Shown: positions 9,064 to 19,300 of the stretch, piece after piece
How the letters are laid out: every line of letters starts with the position of its first letter
How positions within the stretch are numbered: the stretch's first letter is position 1
Assembly (NCBI GenBank): GCA_949281375.1
Contig: CASDLT010000040.1
Span: forward strand, 223,125 to 287,124
Length of the DNA: 64,000 nt
Source of the DNA: an uncultured Nitrosomonas sp.
GTDB taxonomy: Bacteria > Pseudomonadota > Gammaproteobacteria > Burkholderiales > Nitrosomonadaceae
Reading direction: 5' to 3'
Program-made: the position numbers and the translations under genes
Notes under the pieces: model-generated
Database searches by the model: none
The model's input: only the letters and a program-made list of their open reading frames with translations
What the model was told of the DNA's origin: nothing

Positions 9064-9621
9064 TTAATGGCTGCCGTGCTCATGATCATGACCGGGAGTC
9101 TCGTGCTGCGTTGAGTGGGTGAGTTCCTGATAATTCTCGGGTGTCATTTTGCCGAGTTTGAGAATGAAAGCGGTCATTCCCCAAATGTCATCATCACTAT
9201 GACTTAGCCCCCATGCAGGCATTGCAGTCATTTTTAAACCGTTTTTGATGACCCAGAAATAAGTTCTTGCGCGTGTCAATCTTTCAGTGTCATCGCTGAT
9301 CGGTTCGCTCTCATGAAAAATTGGAGCACGGGGATACAAGCCCACAGAAAGCTCAGTCGGTTTCATGCCGGGCGCCAAATGACAGATCGTGCACATCTCG
9401 TGGTAATGCTCGGCCCCGGCCGATAGCATATCGGGCGCATCTAGCGATGGGACGGTCAAATCCCTGGAGCGGACGTCAATCGAGCTTTCACGCATCCTTT
9501 CGATGAATTTTTCAGTGATTTCCCAATGTTTTTCGGTGGCAGCCATATTGTAGGCACCGAATGCAAGTGCGATGATAAGTGCTATCAATGAAGTGATGAG
9601 CAGATTAAATAGGATTTTCAT
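9064..9621 (-). CDS. Membrane-anchored c-type cytochrome
   Basis: This 185-residue protein starts with an uncleaved or signal-type hydrophobic helix (residues 4-26). It carries one haem-binding motif, CTICH (C77-H81), in the context YHEMCTICHLAPGM. A likely axial methionine is M134 in TAMPAWGLSHSDDDIWG. The tail is histidine-rich (TQHETPGHDHEHGSH), which could bind metal. It resembles class I single-haem cytochromes of the c5/c6 kind found in electron-transfer chains. The partner cannot be told from the context. It ends a short minus-strand run downstream of the CysB-type regulator. Confidence 0.85.
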   Translation of the reverse strand: MKILFNLLITSLIALIIALAFGAYNMAATEKHWEITEKFIERMRESSIDVRSRDLTVPSLDAPDMLSAGAEHYHEMCTICHLAPGMKPTELSVGLYPRAPIFHESEPISDDTERLTRARTYFWVIKNGLKMTAMPAWGLSHSDDDIWGMTAFILKLGKMTPENYQELTHSTQHETPGHDHEHGSH

Positions 9622-9696
9622 GATGTGCTGACCTATGGGTGGGTGATGCCCGCCGTGAAAGGGATTGGGGCAAGTACATTCATGGTACGTTTAAAT

Positions 9697-10656
9697 TCAT
9701 TGGGAATCAATTTGAAGGTCCATGTGACCATTTTTGCTGCCCTCCAGTTTGGCTTGAATGCTGGCTCGATTAAGGTGTGGTGAAAACATCTCTATAAAAT
9801 CAAATATATACCCTCTGATATAGTTATTGCGGCTGATGCCAATGCGTGTCGTGCTGGATTCAAAGAGATGGCTGGCGTCGATCGATTTGAGATTCTTGTC
9901 GCGTTTGGCTTCAAATGCCATATTCGCCAGAATACCGATGCCTAATCCCAGTTCAACATAGGTTTTGATTACATCTGAATCAATGGCGGTAAGAACTACA
10001 TTCGGTTCCAGTCCATGATTAGCAAAAGCTTGATTGATTTTTGAGCGGCCGGTAAAAGCGTCGTCATAAGTGATGATCGGATAACGAGTGATTGCTTCGA
10101 GCGTGAGTTTTTTCATTTTAAGAAGCGGATGTCTCGGAGGAACGATGACGCATCGGTTCCATTGATAGCATGGCAACGTGATCAATTCGCTGAATTGTTC
10201 AATAGCTTCGGTGGCTATCGCAATGTCTGCTTCACCTGATGTCACCAGCGTGGCAATTTGCACGGGGCTGCCTTGACGGAGAATGAGCTTTACTTTGGGG
10301 TAACGCGCAGTAAACAGCTGAATGACGGGGGGCAGCGAATAGCGGGCTTGCGTGTGCGTAGTTGCAATCGTGAGCGTTCCGTTTGCTTCATTGGTAAATT
10401 CCCGAGCAATCTTTTTAAGATTTTCCGCATCGCGAAGCATGCGAGTGGCGGTTTTTATGATCAATTGACCCGGGGGTGTAATCTGGATGATCCGTTTCCC
10501 GTTGCGTAAAAAAATATCCACACCGAGTTCATTTTCCAGCAATTGAATTTGTTTGCTGATGGCCGGCTGAGAGGTATGCAATTTTGCCGCTGCTCGGGAG
10601 AGATTCATGTTTTGATTGGCGGTTTCGCATAAATAGCGTAATTGTTGTAACTTCAT
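9697..10656 (-). CDS. cysB: CysB-type LysR transcriptional regulator
   Basis: This 319-residue LysR-family regulator has an N-terminal winged helix-turn-helix (about 1-60, with LSRAAAKLHTSQPAISKQIQ). A co-inducer-binding domain follows (about 90-310, with the TTHTQARYSLP and ITYDDAFTGR segments typical of CysB). CysB proteins activate cysteine and sulfur-assimilation genes in response to N-acetylserine or O-acetylserine. The gene is divergent from the sulfite reductase block that starts about 800 bases away, and the EpsC product made at 4.2 kb would be its co-inducer source. The assignment rests on the domain pattern and the context. Confidence 0.85.
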   Translation of the reverse strand: MKLQQLRYLCETANQNMNLSRAAAKLHTSQPAISKQIQLLENELGVDIFLRNGKRIIQITPPGQLIIKTATRMLRDAENLKKIAREFTNEANGTLTIATTHTQARYSLPPVIQLFTARYPKVKLILRQGSPVQIATLVTSGEADIAIATEAIEQFSELITLPCYQWNRCVIVPPRHPLLKMKKLTLEAITRYPIITYDDAFTGRSKINQAFANHGLEPNVVLTAIDSDVIKTYVELGLGIGILANMAFEAKRDKNLKSIDASHLFESSTTRIGISRNNYIRGYIFDFIEMFSPHLNRASIQAKLEGSKNGHMDLQIDSQ

Positions 10657-11464
10657 GAGTAAGTATGATCATAATAATTCGTTATATGAATCTAGCATAA
10701 TACTATTTTGAATTATAGAAATAATTATTTAAGATGCGCCATTCAGAAGATTCGGGAAGCTCTAGCTACAAATGAAAACCAAGTGACACGGGAGCAAGCA
10801 AAAAGATTTGTGGCAGGGGGGGGGCTCATTGCGTTCATCATGTTGGGTCGCAGTAATTTAAAGCATCATCTTTCGAGTTATATTTATTACGTTTAAATAA
10901 GTAACGTTCTTTACCATAAATTCACCGAGTGCATCACTGCAGATGAGGTCTATGTGCAGCGGTGCAATTGGCGTTTTGGGTAATTTTTTGTTTTTAAGTG
11001 AATGCCCGTAGTCCACCTTGATGACAAATAATCCTTATTAAACTTGTACGGATGTAATCTTGGCAGGTGATAAGACAATCACGCTTGGGTTTTTTGGTAG
11101 AATACCCGATTGCTAAGTTTTGCCAGAGTTTGAGGCGACAACATTGGAATGGATTTTTGCATACGTCTCGGGTGTAAAACATTCGTCGCTATGCAAAGAA
11201 AGTTATGAAATGCTGAAAAGGCGTAATGGTTGTACGCAAGGCTGCGTTGAGAGGGAAAAACTCGATTCATTAGTACGAATAGTCAGCACATAAGCTGGTT
11301 TTGAGGCAATTGAGCTAAAGCGCAGGTGTTTTTCAGAGTTCTCTTGGAATTGATGAAGGGGCAGTGATGGAGTTGTTCTGTATGTCACAATGATAGACCA
11401 GATGTGCATGGTTTGATCATTCACAGATTCTGACAATTTCCGCGAATGAAACAAGGATGGATTG
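10657..11464. other. Long intergenic region between cysB and the sulfite reductase block
   Basis: These 808 bases lie between divergent transcription units and should contain both promoters. A run of nine G sits at 10816-10824. A short, weak reading frame across 10740-10896 (…AKRFVAGGG…) passes through the G-run but has no credible start. I see no tRNA and no recognised gene remnant. CysB sites are plausible here but too degenerate to call by eye. Confidence 0.55.
10816..10824. repeat. G9 homopolymer
   Basis: A run of nine G (10816-10824) lies in the intergenic region between cysB and the sulfite reductase block. Runs of this length can slip during replication. Here it does not clearly sit inside a gene. 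Confidence 0.7.
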
Positions 11465-11695
11465 ATGAGTACAAATATTGAAAATAAACCCAAGCAGGTT
11501 ACTTGGTTTAATGGTTGTGGTGGGCGTATTGGCATCGTAGTCGGCGAAAGCGGTGACTTTGCTTATATTGGTCTGGCGTTGAGGCATGATGAAGATGATG
11601 ATGTGAATCATATCATGCAGTATGGAGCTAAATTTCCTTTGGATGCGGCATTGAAGCTGCCGGTATCAAAATATTATTCTGAAACAGAAAGTTAA
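11465..11695 (+). CDS. Small protein of unknown function upstream of sulfite reductase
   Basis: This 76-residue acidic protein is not one I recognise. It contains a glycine-rich stretch (WFNGCGGRIGIVVGESGDFAYIG), an acidic cluster (RHDEDDD) and one cysteine. It has no signal peptide or transmembrane segment. The ATG at 11465 is supported by AGGA 7 bases upstream. It lies 82 bases before the sulfite/nitrite reductase gene on the same strand, so co-transcription and an accessory role are plausible, but inferred only from position. Confidence 0.6.
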   Translation: MSTNIENKPKQVTWFNGCGGRIGIVVGESGDFAYIGLALRHDEDDDVNHIMQYGAKFPLDAALKLPVSKYYSETES

Positions 11696-11777
11696 AAATT
11701 TTATGGAATTTTTTCTACATAATGCTCATCTTACGTGCTTCTTATGCAGCATTGAATGAAATGTGAGGTAACTGAAA

Positions 11778-13517
11778 ATGTATCGCTATGATGAATATGA
11801 TCAACACATTGTCAATGAACGTGTCGAACAGTTTCGTGATCAGGTGCGTCGTCGCCTTTCGGGTGAGTTGACGGAAGAAGAATTTATGCCGCTGCGCTTG
11901 CAGAATGGTTTGTATATGCAAATTCATGGGTACATGTTACGCATCGCGGTGCCTTATGGCCTGGTTTCGTCAAAGCAGATGCGGATGTTTGCGCATATCG
12001 CGCGTACCTATGATCGTGGTTATGGTCATTTTACAACGCGTCAGAATATTCAGTTCAATTGGCTCAAGCTACAGGATACGCCCAATATTTTGGCTGATCT
12101 GGCGTCGGTAGAAATGCATGCCATCCAGACCTCGGGTAATTGCGTGCGTAATATTACCTCGGATGAGTATGCCGGCGTTGCCCAGGATGAAGTGGTTGAT
12201 CCACGACCGTATGCTGAAGTTCTTCGTCAATGGAGCACTTTCCACCCCGAATTTGCCTATTTGCCGCGCAAATTCAAAATCGCCATTAGCGGGGGGCAGC
12301 AAGATCGCGCCGCGATTTACGCGCATGACATTGGTTTATCGGCTACACGTAATGCACAGGGCGAGATAGGTTTTCGTGTGCTCGTCGGCGGAGGTCTGGG
12401 GCGTACACCGATCATTGGCAGTGTAATATGTGAATTCGTTCCGTGGCAGCATATTTTGACGTACGTGGAATCAATATTGCGGATTTATAACCAGTATGGT
12501 CGTCGCGACAATAAATACAAAGCACGTATCAAGATTCTAGTGAAAGCACTCGGCATCGAGGAATTTAAACGTCAGGTTGAAGCTGACTGGGCAGATATCA
12601 AGGATGGTCCTGGTACGTTAACTGCAGAAGAAGTCAGACGGGTCACTTCATTCTTTATCGATCCTGATTATGAGATTCTGACAGATCATGACTCAAAATT
12701 GAGCGAATTCAAAGCTGATAGCCGTTCATTTTCCAACTGGATGTTGCGTAATGTGAAACCGCATCGCGTACCGGGATATGCAATAGTCGTTTTATCCCTC
12801 AAAAAACCGGGCCAGCCGCCCGGGGATGCAACGGCTGAGCAGATGGAAGCGATTGCAGATCTGGCAGACCGATATAGCTATGGGGAGGCGCGTATCACCC
12901 ATCAACAGAATCTGGTGCTGGCCGATGTGCGGCAAAAAGATTTGATTCGCTTGTGGCAAGAAGCATCAATACATGAACTGACTTCGCCGAACATTGGCTT
13001 ATTGACGGATATCATCAGTTGCCCGGGAGCGGAATTTTGTACACTGGCTAATGCGCGGTCAATACCGTTGGCTAAAATGATTGCCGAACGTTTTGAGAAT
13101 CTCGATTTTCAGCATGATATCGGCGAGATAACCTTGAATATCTCTGGCTGTGTCAATGCATGCGGTCAGCATCATATTGGTAACATCGGCATTACTGGTG
13201 TAGAAAAGAAAGATCACGATGAATGGTATCAGGTGTCGTTGGGTGGAGCGGAAGGCAATGAGAGTTCGATTGGGAAGATCATTGGCCCATCCTTCACATT
13301 CAATCAGGTGCCCGAGGTCATCAATCGTTTATTGCAGGTTTATTTGCGCGAACGTATGGAAGCGGAGCGTTTCATTGATACCGTTCGACGAATTGGGCAT
13401 GCGCCCTTTAAAGAATATGTCTACGCAACAGAGTTCGTGGCCGAGGATCAGGATGTCGACAAACATGTGATTGTTCCGGCGCAATATTCGGTTCCTTATT
13501 ACTCTCCAAGGTTCTAG
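11778..13517 (+). CDS. cysI: Nitrite/sulfite reductase hemoprotein (assimilatory)
   Basis: This 579-residue enzyme belongs to the sirohaem and [4Fe-4S] nitrite/sulfite reductase family. The cluster/sirohaem cysteines are in SCPGAEFCTLANARS (about C415 and C421) and SGCVNACGQHHIG (about C458 and C462), a complete CX5C...CX3C set. The two pseudo-repeated ferrodoxin-like halves start with HGYMLRIAVPYG and PGYAIVVLSL. It would reduce sulfite to sulfide for CysK. Nitrite reduction is an alternative that the sequence cannot exclude; the CysB neighbour and the DUF934 gene favour sulfite. No flavoprotein subunit CysJ is adjacent. Confidence 0.88.
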   Translation: MYRYDEYDQHIVNERVEQFRDQVRRRLSGELTEEEFMPLRLQNGLYMQIHGYMLRIAVPYGLVSSKQMRMFAHIARTYDRGYGHFTTRQNIQFNWLKLQDTPNILADLASVEMHAIQTSGNCVRNITSDEYAGVAQDEVVDPRPYAEVLRQWSTFHPEFAYLPRKFKIAISGGQQDRAAIYAHDIGLSATRNAQGEIGFRVLVGGGLGRTPIIGSVICEFVPWQHILTYVESILRIYNQYGRRDNKYKARIKILVKALGIEEFKRQVEADWADIKDGPGTLTAEEVRRVTSFFIDPDYEILTDHDSKLSEFKADSRSFSNWMLRNVKPHRVPGYAIVVLSLKKPGQPPGDATAEQMEAIADLADRYSYGEARITHQQNLVLADVRQKDLIRLWQEASIHELTSPNIGLLTDIISCPGAEFCTLANARSIPLAKMIAERFENLDFQHDIGEITLNISGCVNACGQHHIGNIGITGVEKKDHDEWYQVSLGGAEGNESSIGKIIGPSFTFNQVPEVINRLLQVYLRERMEAERFIDTVRRIGHAPFKEYVYATEFVAEDQDVDKHVIVPAQYSVPYYSPRF

Positions 13518-13522
13518 CACGA

Positions 13523-14056
13523 ATGATCATCAAAAATAAAACCATCGTTGCCGATGAATGGACTGTTTTGCGTCTGAGCGATCAAGATTCGCCGGACACT
13601 GTGACGGTGCCAGTCGGTAAAATAATTGTTCCATTGCAAGTCTGGTTACAGCGACGTGATGAATTGCAGCAGCGGCCCGAAATCGGCGTTTGGTTGGCCA
13701 CTGATGAGCGGCCTGAAACACTGAGAGAAGATGTGTGTAAGTTTTCAGTCATTGCCGTGGATTTCCCGAGATTCTCGGATGGCAGGGGTTATTCGATTGC
13801 ATATAACTTGCGAGCCCGCCTGGGTTTTACGGGCGAATTGCGTGCGATGGGCGATGTGCTTCGCGATCAGCTGTTCTATATGCAGCGCGTCGGTTTTGAT
13901 GCATTCGCACCGCGTCCAGATCGAAGTATTGAGGAGGCATTGAAAGGTTTAAACGATTTCTCCGATGTGTATCAGACTTCGTTTGATCAGAAACAACCAT
14001 TGTTTCGCCGCGTACAGCGTAAAGGTAATCCTGCAGCAGGTTTAAACAATGAGTAG
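13523..14056 (+). CDS. DUF934 family protein, sulfite-reductase partner
   Basis: This 177-residue protein matches DUF934. Its central FSVIAVDFPRFSDGRGYSIAYNLRARLG segment is the family hallmark, followed by LRAMGDVLRDQLFYMQRVGFDAF. It starts 5 bases after the reductase stop, so the pair is almost certainly one operon. DUF934 genes are widely found next to cysI-type reductases in proteobacteria and are thought to help sulfite reduction, though the biochemistry is not established. No cofactor motif is evident. Confidence 0.87.
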   Translation: MIIKNKTIVADEWTVLRLSDQDSPDTVTVPVGKIIVPLQVWLQRRDELQQRPEIGVWLATDERPETLREDVCKFSVIAVDFPRFSDGRGYSIAYNLRARLGFTGELRAMGDVLRDQLFYMQRVGFDAFAPRPDRSIEEALKGLNDFSDVYQTSFDQKQPLFRRVQRKGNPAAGLNNE

Positions 14057-15034
14057 TCATGTCGCACAAACTTGGGCTAACTTGTGGTTGCTGAAGCTTC
14101 GACCATAACTGCGCAAGAGATTCCACTGACAGCTTTAGCCAGCAACATAAGTGCCCACCATGGAGTATGTGGCATGCTGCTGCGTCGAGTCCCTGCCTCT
14201 TGTGAGTGACTAGGTAAATGAGCCTTCATTCATTTGCTCATTGGGTTGCACTCGAAAGCGGGGCCGTCAATACCTGCGTCATGTGGAGGCGGAATGCGCA
14301 AATCGGGGGCTGTTGTTTTCTGGCGCCAGCAATGCCATAAAAAAGGATAGCATGGTATTGCGTTCTACTACGCAGAGCCGGTTGTTCATTGTTATTGACG
14401 AAAGCAGCTACCATAACGTCGTGGACAGTACGGTGGCTGCTCATTAAGTAAAAAACTGTGGTATCGACATAGCACATTATTTTCGGTGGAAATCGCGCGT
14501 TTCAAGCGTGTGGCGAAATGACAGATACTGTTGATTTTAATGCTGTGTATGATATCTTCCTTGAAACATATTTATTCAGATACTAACCAAGAGATACGAA
14601 ACATTCAGATATATCTTATTGTGTAGATTATGCATTGCTGGATATCGATGCGGTTTTGCCGGGCTTGATTGATACTTCCGGAATGATTCATCAAAGATAG
14701 CGATGGGCTGATTTTCTTGTGTACAGTAAATTTAAATGGACTTGCGATACATTGAGAGCAAGGAGTTAAATTTAAAAGCTGTCGAGAACAGCGATCTCCT
14801 TAAAGATGATTAGTTGTTATTATTTAACATTAAGACATTGATTATTTAGGGGCTAAATTTTGTCAATAAATTGAAATGAATGATATTTTGGCTAAACCGA
14901 CTAATGCTGATGAAATGATTCGGATCATTTTACGATGGCTTTGAAGTTTTGCTGCAGATGTTGTAGTTAACTTTGTAGATGTGTCTGAATGAATTGGCGG
15001 TTGTTAAGAGTACGCTCTCCACTAAATTCTTCGG
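14057..15034. other. 978-base gene-free region
   Basis: No convincing gene lies between the DUF934 gene and the REC-EAL gene. A 68-codon frame at 14241-14447 starts with TTG and matches nothing I know. The later part (14500-15030) is AT-rich with scattered stops in every frame. I see no tRNA, terminator or insertion-sequence ends. It may hold decayed sequence or a regulatory RNA. Confidence 0.5.
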
Positions 15035-16309
15035 ATGAATAAAAATAAAAAAAATATACGGGTATTGATACTGGATGACGACAAATTTATGCTTGAATTC
15101 GTTAGTCATCTATTTAGAGAATTAGGTGTTGGTGAAGTATTGGTAGCAGAAGATGGCAAAGCAGGTTTGTATGTGTTGTCGGCTCAGATAGACCCTATCG
15201 ATTTATTGCTCTGCGATGTCGAAATGCCGGGCATGGATGGCATCGAATTTTTACGTAATATTGCGGATCAGAAATATACTGGAAAAATCGTATTATTTTC
15301 TGGTGTAGATGCGGATTTACTGAAGGCGATAGAACGTTTGGCGATTGTGCGCGGATTGGATGTCATTGGTATATTATCTAAGCCGGTGACCATCGAATCA
15401 CTGACGGTTGTGTTGAAAAAACTTTTTTTGCCAGTGAGCAGAATTGTATATCCTTCCACTCAGCTAAAACACGTATTCGATGCTGAAGAAGTCAAGCGAG
15501 CGCTAGTTGCGGATCAAATCAAGATATTCTTTCAACCTAAAATTTCTGCTTCCAGTCGGCGAGTGACGAGTGTCGAATGCCTGGCGCGTTTGCATCACCC
15601 GAAATACGGCGATGTTTCCCCAGATAATTTTATTTCGATTGTTGAACAGAATGGATTGATCAACGATTTTACCCGCACGGTGCTAAAAAAGTCCGTGCAG
15701 CAGCTAGATGTGTGGTTGCAGCAGGGGTTAGACTTGAAAATTTCTGTGAATGTTTCGATGGAAAATTTGGATCGATTCAATCTGCCGGAAATTTATCAAG
15801 AAGCCGTGCAGAATTCCAACGTGCCGATCGACCGCGTTATCTTGGAGATAACCGAAGGCAAGCTGGGAAAAGATTTCGCCCAGAGTCTGGATATCTTGAC
15901 GCGTATCCGGCTGAAGGGGTTCGGATTGTCAATCGATGATTTTGGTACTGGCTACGCGTCCATGGAAACGTTGAAATACATGCCTTTTACCGAATTGAAG
16001 ATCGATCGGATTTTTGCCCATAATGCAACCAAGGATTCGGCAACAAGGGTCATTCTCGAGTCAAGCATAAAATTGGGCAAGGCGTTTGGTTTGAATGTAG
16101 TGGTGGAAGGAATTGAGACCGCTGCAGACTGCGAATTGGTGGCGAGGCTCGGATGCGATGAAATACAAGGTTATTTTATTGGAAAGCCGATGCCGGCCAT
16201 TGAATTTGCTGAGTGGTTGTTCGAATATGAGAAAAAGAATAATCGCTATATCTGTAGCGATGCTCGAGATGAAAAACGAAATGATGTGAGTTCACTAGAG
16301 AGATACTAA
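15035..16309 (+). CDS. Response regulator with EAL (c-di-GMP phosphodiesterase) domain
   Basis: This 424-residue protein has an N-terminal receiver domain (about 8-125) and a C-terminal EAL domain (about 150-405). The receiver keeps the acidic pair (LILDDDKF), the phospho-acceptor in LLLCDVEMPGMDG and the lysine in ILSKP. The EAL domain keeps the catalytic set: E in ECLAR (EAL variant ECL), N in SVNVS, E in LEITEG, DDFGTG, K in LKIDR, E in VVEGIET and Q in IQGYFIGKP. It is therefore predicted to be an active c-di-GMP phosphodiesterase controlled by phosphorylation. It lies 18 bases before the flavoprotein gene and likely shares its transcript. Confidence 0.9.
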   Translation: MNKNKKNIRVLILDDDKFMLEFVSHLFRELGVGEVLVAEDGKAGLYVLSAQIDPIDLLLCDVEMPGMDGIEFLRNIADQKYTGKIVLFSGVDADLLKAIERLAIVRGLDVIGILSKPVTIESLTVVLKKLFLPVSRIVYPSTQLKHVFDAEEVKRALVADQIKIFFQPKISASSRRVTSVECLARLHHPKYGDVSPDNFISIVEQNGLINDFTRTVLKKSVQQLDVWLQQGLDLKISVNVSMENLDRFNLPEIYQEAVQNSNVPIDRVILEITEGKLGKDFAQSLDILTRIRLKGFGLSIDDFGTGYASMETLKYMPFTELKIDRIFAHNATKDSATRVILESSIKLGKAFGLNVVVEGIETAADCELVARLGCDEIQGYFIGKPMPAIEFAEWLFEYEKKNNRYICSDARDEKRNDVSSLERY

Positions 16310-16327
16310 AATACTAAGTAATCGAAT

Positions 16328-19300
16328 ATGACAAATTTAGATGCAGCGTTGCACGTTCAACAAGAGACAATGACAGATTCACCGAATTTTAATTTTGATT
16401 TCACCGTTGCGGATCTCTATCAGCGGAATGGTCTGGTCAGGCTTGACAAGTTGTTTCTGGATTTTCTCCATACCGGCGATGAAACGCTGTATGACAAGCT
16501 GTCGCATGCCCGGGCACATCCAGATGCACTCCTTCCCAAGGATGAATCTGCACTGCTCATCGATATTGCGCCCTGGCTGGAAGATTTTCTGGCTCGGTTG
16601 TTCAATATTGAGTATGAAGTACAGCAATTGGCTGCGCGACATCATGAATTGGCTCCGCTTTATTTTTGCAAGCGGCAATTCGTTCAGCGTCGGGCCCGCG
16701 GAAAAATCAGCGACGAAGAATTGGCGTCGATTGATGGGTTGGCGCTCGAAAAAGAATTGACGGCTGAATTTGGCGAACCCTTCACAGAATTGATGTTTGC
16801 CACCAAAGTCGCGCAATGGATGGAAGCAGAAGCCGATAATGAATTGCGCTTGAACAAGGCGTTGCAGTATGCAGCCTGGGCGCTGCGGACTCCAGAAGGT
16901 CAGCGACATACGCATCAAGGCATTCTCTTCAAGTCTCCAGCGAAGCTGGATTTTCAGCATTTGCTGTCGCTTGAGACCGATAATTCGGCGGGATATACCG
17001 TACATCGGCTCAATCATGTACGAGAGCGTGATGGTTTTGCGCTGACTGATCATGGAACCGATCTCATGGGCGCGCTGGATGAGGCCAACTATTGCATTTG
17101 GTGCCATGAGCAAGGTAAGGATTCATGCTCAAAGGGAATGATACAGAAACCCAAATCTCCCGACGAGCCGCGTTCGTTCAAAAGAAGCGAGCTTGGTGCT
17201 TTATTGGCTGGCTGCCCGCTGGAAGAGCGTATCTCCGAATTTCATAAACTGAAGACGCAAGGTATTGCCGTAGGCAGTTTGGCGATGATCGTACTTGATA
17301 ATCCGATGTGCGCGGGTACGGGTCACCGAATATGTAATGATTGCATGAAATCCTGCATTTATCAGAAGCAAGAACCGGTCGATATTCCTCAGGCTGAGAC
17401 ACGAACGTTAAAAGATGTGCTGGCCCTGCCCTGGGGTTTTGAGATTTATAGCTTATTGACCCGTTGGAATCCCTTGAACCTGCGCCGCCCAGTACCCAAA
17501 CCGGCATCTGGGCGGAAAGTGCTGGTGGTCGGGATGGGGCCTGCCGGTTACACTTTGGCGCACCATTTGATGAATGAAGGCCATGCCGTAGTCGGCATCG
17601 ATGGACTTAAGATCGAGCCCTTGCAGGAAGATATTTCCGGCGTCAATCCGCGCGGCGAACGCGTGCCATTCAAAGCCATCCGGCTTGCCAGCAGCTTGGA
17701 GGAGAATCTCGATCAGCGGATGCCGGGAGGTTTCGGAGGGGTTGCCGAGTACGGTATCACGGTTCGCTGGAATAAAAACTTTCTCAAACTGATCCGCTTG
17801 TTACTGGAGCGACGGGAAGAGTTTGCGTTGTTCGGAGGGGTTCGTTTTGGCGGTACACTTACCACCGATGACGCGTTTGCGCTCGGATTCGATCATGTCG
17901 CGTTAGCTGCAGGGGCGGGCCGACCCACCGTTCTGGATTTGCCGAACGGTTTGGCGCGCGGCGTAAGGGCGGCATCGGATTTTCTGATGGCGTTGCAGCT
18001 TACCGGAGCTGCGCAAAGCGATTCAATCGCCAACATGCAATTGCGTTTGCCAGTGGTGGTGATTGGTGGCGGACTGACGGCGATCGATACTGCAACCGAA
18101 GCATTGGCGTATTATCCTGTGCAGGTGGAAAAATTCTTGCAGCGCTATGAAATTTTGACGGCAATTCAAGGTGAAGATGCGGTTCGGCAGGCATGGGATT
18201 CGGAAGAAAAACAAATTGCTGATGAGTTTCTGGTACATGCGCGGGCGATTCGCGCAGAGCGCAAGGCTGCTGAACAGGAACAGCGTGAATCTCATATCAT
18301 TCCGTTATTGCAATCCTGGGGAGGTGCGACGATAGCTTATCGCAAGCGCCTGATCGATAGTCCTTCGTATACGTTGAATCATGAGGAAGTTGAAAAGGCG
18401 CTTGAAGAAGGCATCTGGTTTGCCGAAGGAATGACGCCCACACGCGTCAATGTGGATACTTGGGGGCATACGCAATCAGTGCAATTTGCCGTGCAGAGAC
18501 ACAATGAAGAAGGTCAGTGGCAAGATGACGGCGCAGTCGAATTGCCGGCGCGGGCGCTGTTGGTTGCAGCAGGTACTCAACCGAATACGGTGCTGGCGCG
18601 CGAAGATGAGGCATTGTTCAAGCTGAGCGGGCGTTATTTTGCAGCCTGCGATGAAGAAGGTAATCCGGTTCAACCAGTTTATGCCAATCCCAAGCCTGAG
18701 TCCCCAATGGTATTGCTGAGTCGCTATAAAGATAGTGATGATGGCCGTTTCATCAGTTTCTTCGGGGATCTGCATCCGTCCTACTCGGGTAATGTGGTCA
18801 AGGCAATGTCCAGCGCGAAACAAGGATATCCGGTGGTGAGTCGTGTGTTGGGATGCGTTAAGCCGGCATTGGATATGGCGGCGCCGCAATTTTTTGCAGA
18901 CCTGAATGACCGTTTGCGTCCAACAGTTCATAAAGTGGAGCGGTTGGCACCCAATATCATAGAAGTAGTCGTTCATGCACCAATGGCGGCGGAGCATTTT
19001 CAGCCCGGGCAATTCTATCGTTTTCAAAATTACGCAACGTTGGCACCGATAGCCGGCGATACCCGGCTGGCAATGGAAGGGCTCGCCCTGACGGGCGCTT
19101 CCGTTGACATTGAACGTGGGCTGGTGTCATTGATCGTGCTCGAAATGGGCGGATCTTCCAATCTATGCGCGATGATGCAACCGGGTGAGCCTGTCATACT
19201 GATGGGGCCTACAGGAACTCCGACTGAAATTCCATCAGGTCAGACGGTCGTGCTGGTAGGAGGTGGGCTTGGCAATGCCGTGCTGTTTTCCATTGGCGCG

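Noticed and set aside
10708..10896. Frame of 62 codons spanning the G9 run as a gene.
   Set aside because: No credible start or ribosome-binding site, and the protein resembles nothing I know. The G-run is kept as a repeat only.
14241..14447. Frame of 68 codons in the 14-15 kb gap as a gene.
   Set aside because: It starts with TTG, has no ribosome-binding site and no family match, and overlaps an equally long minus-strand frame.
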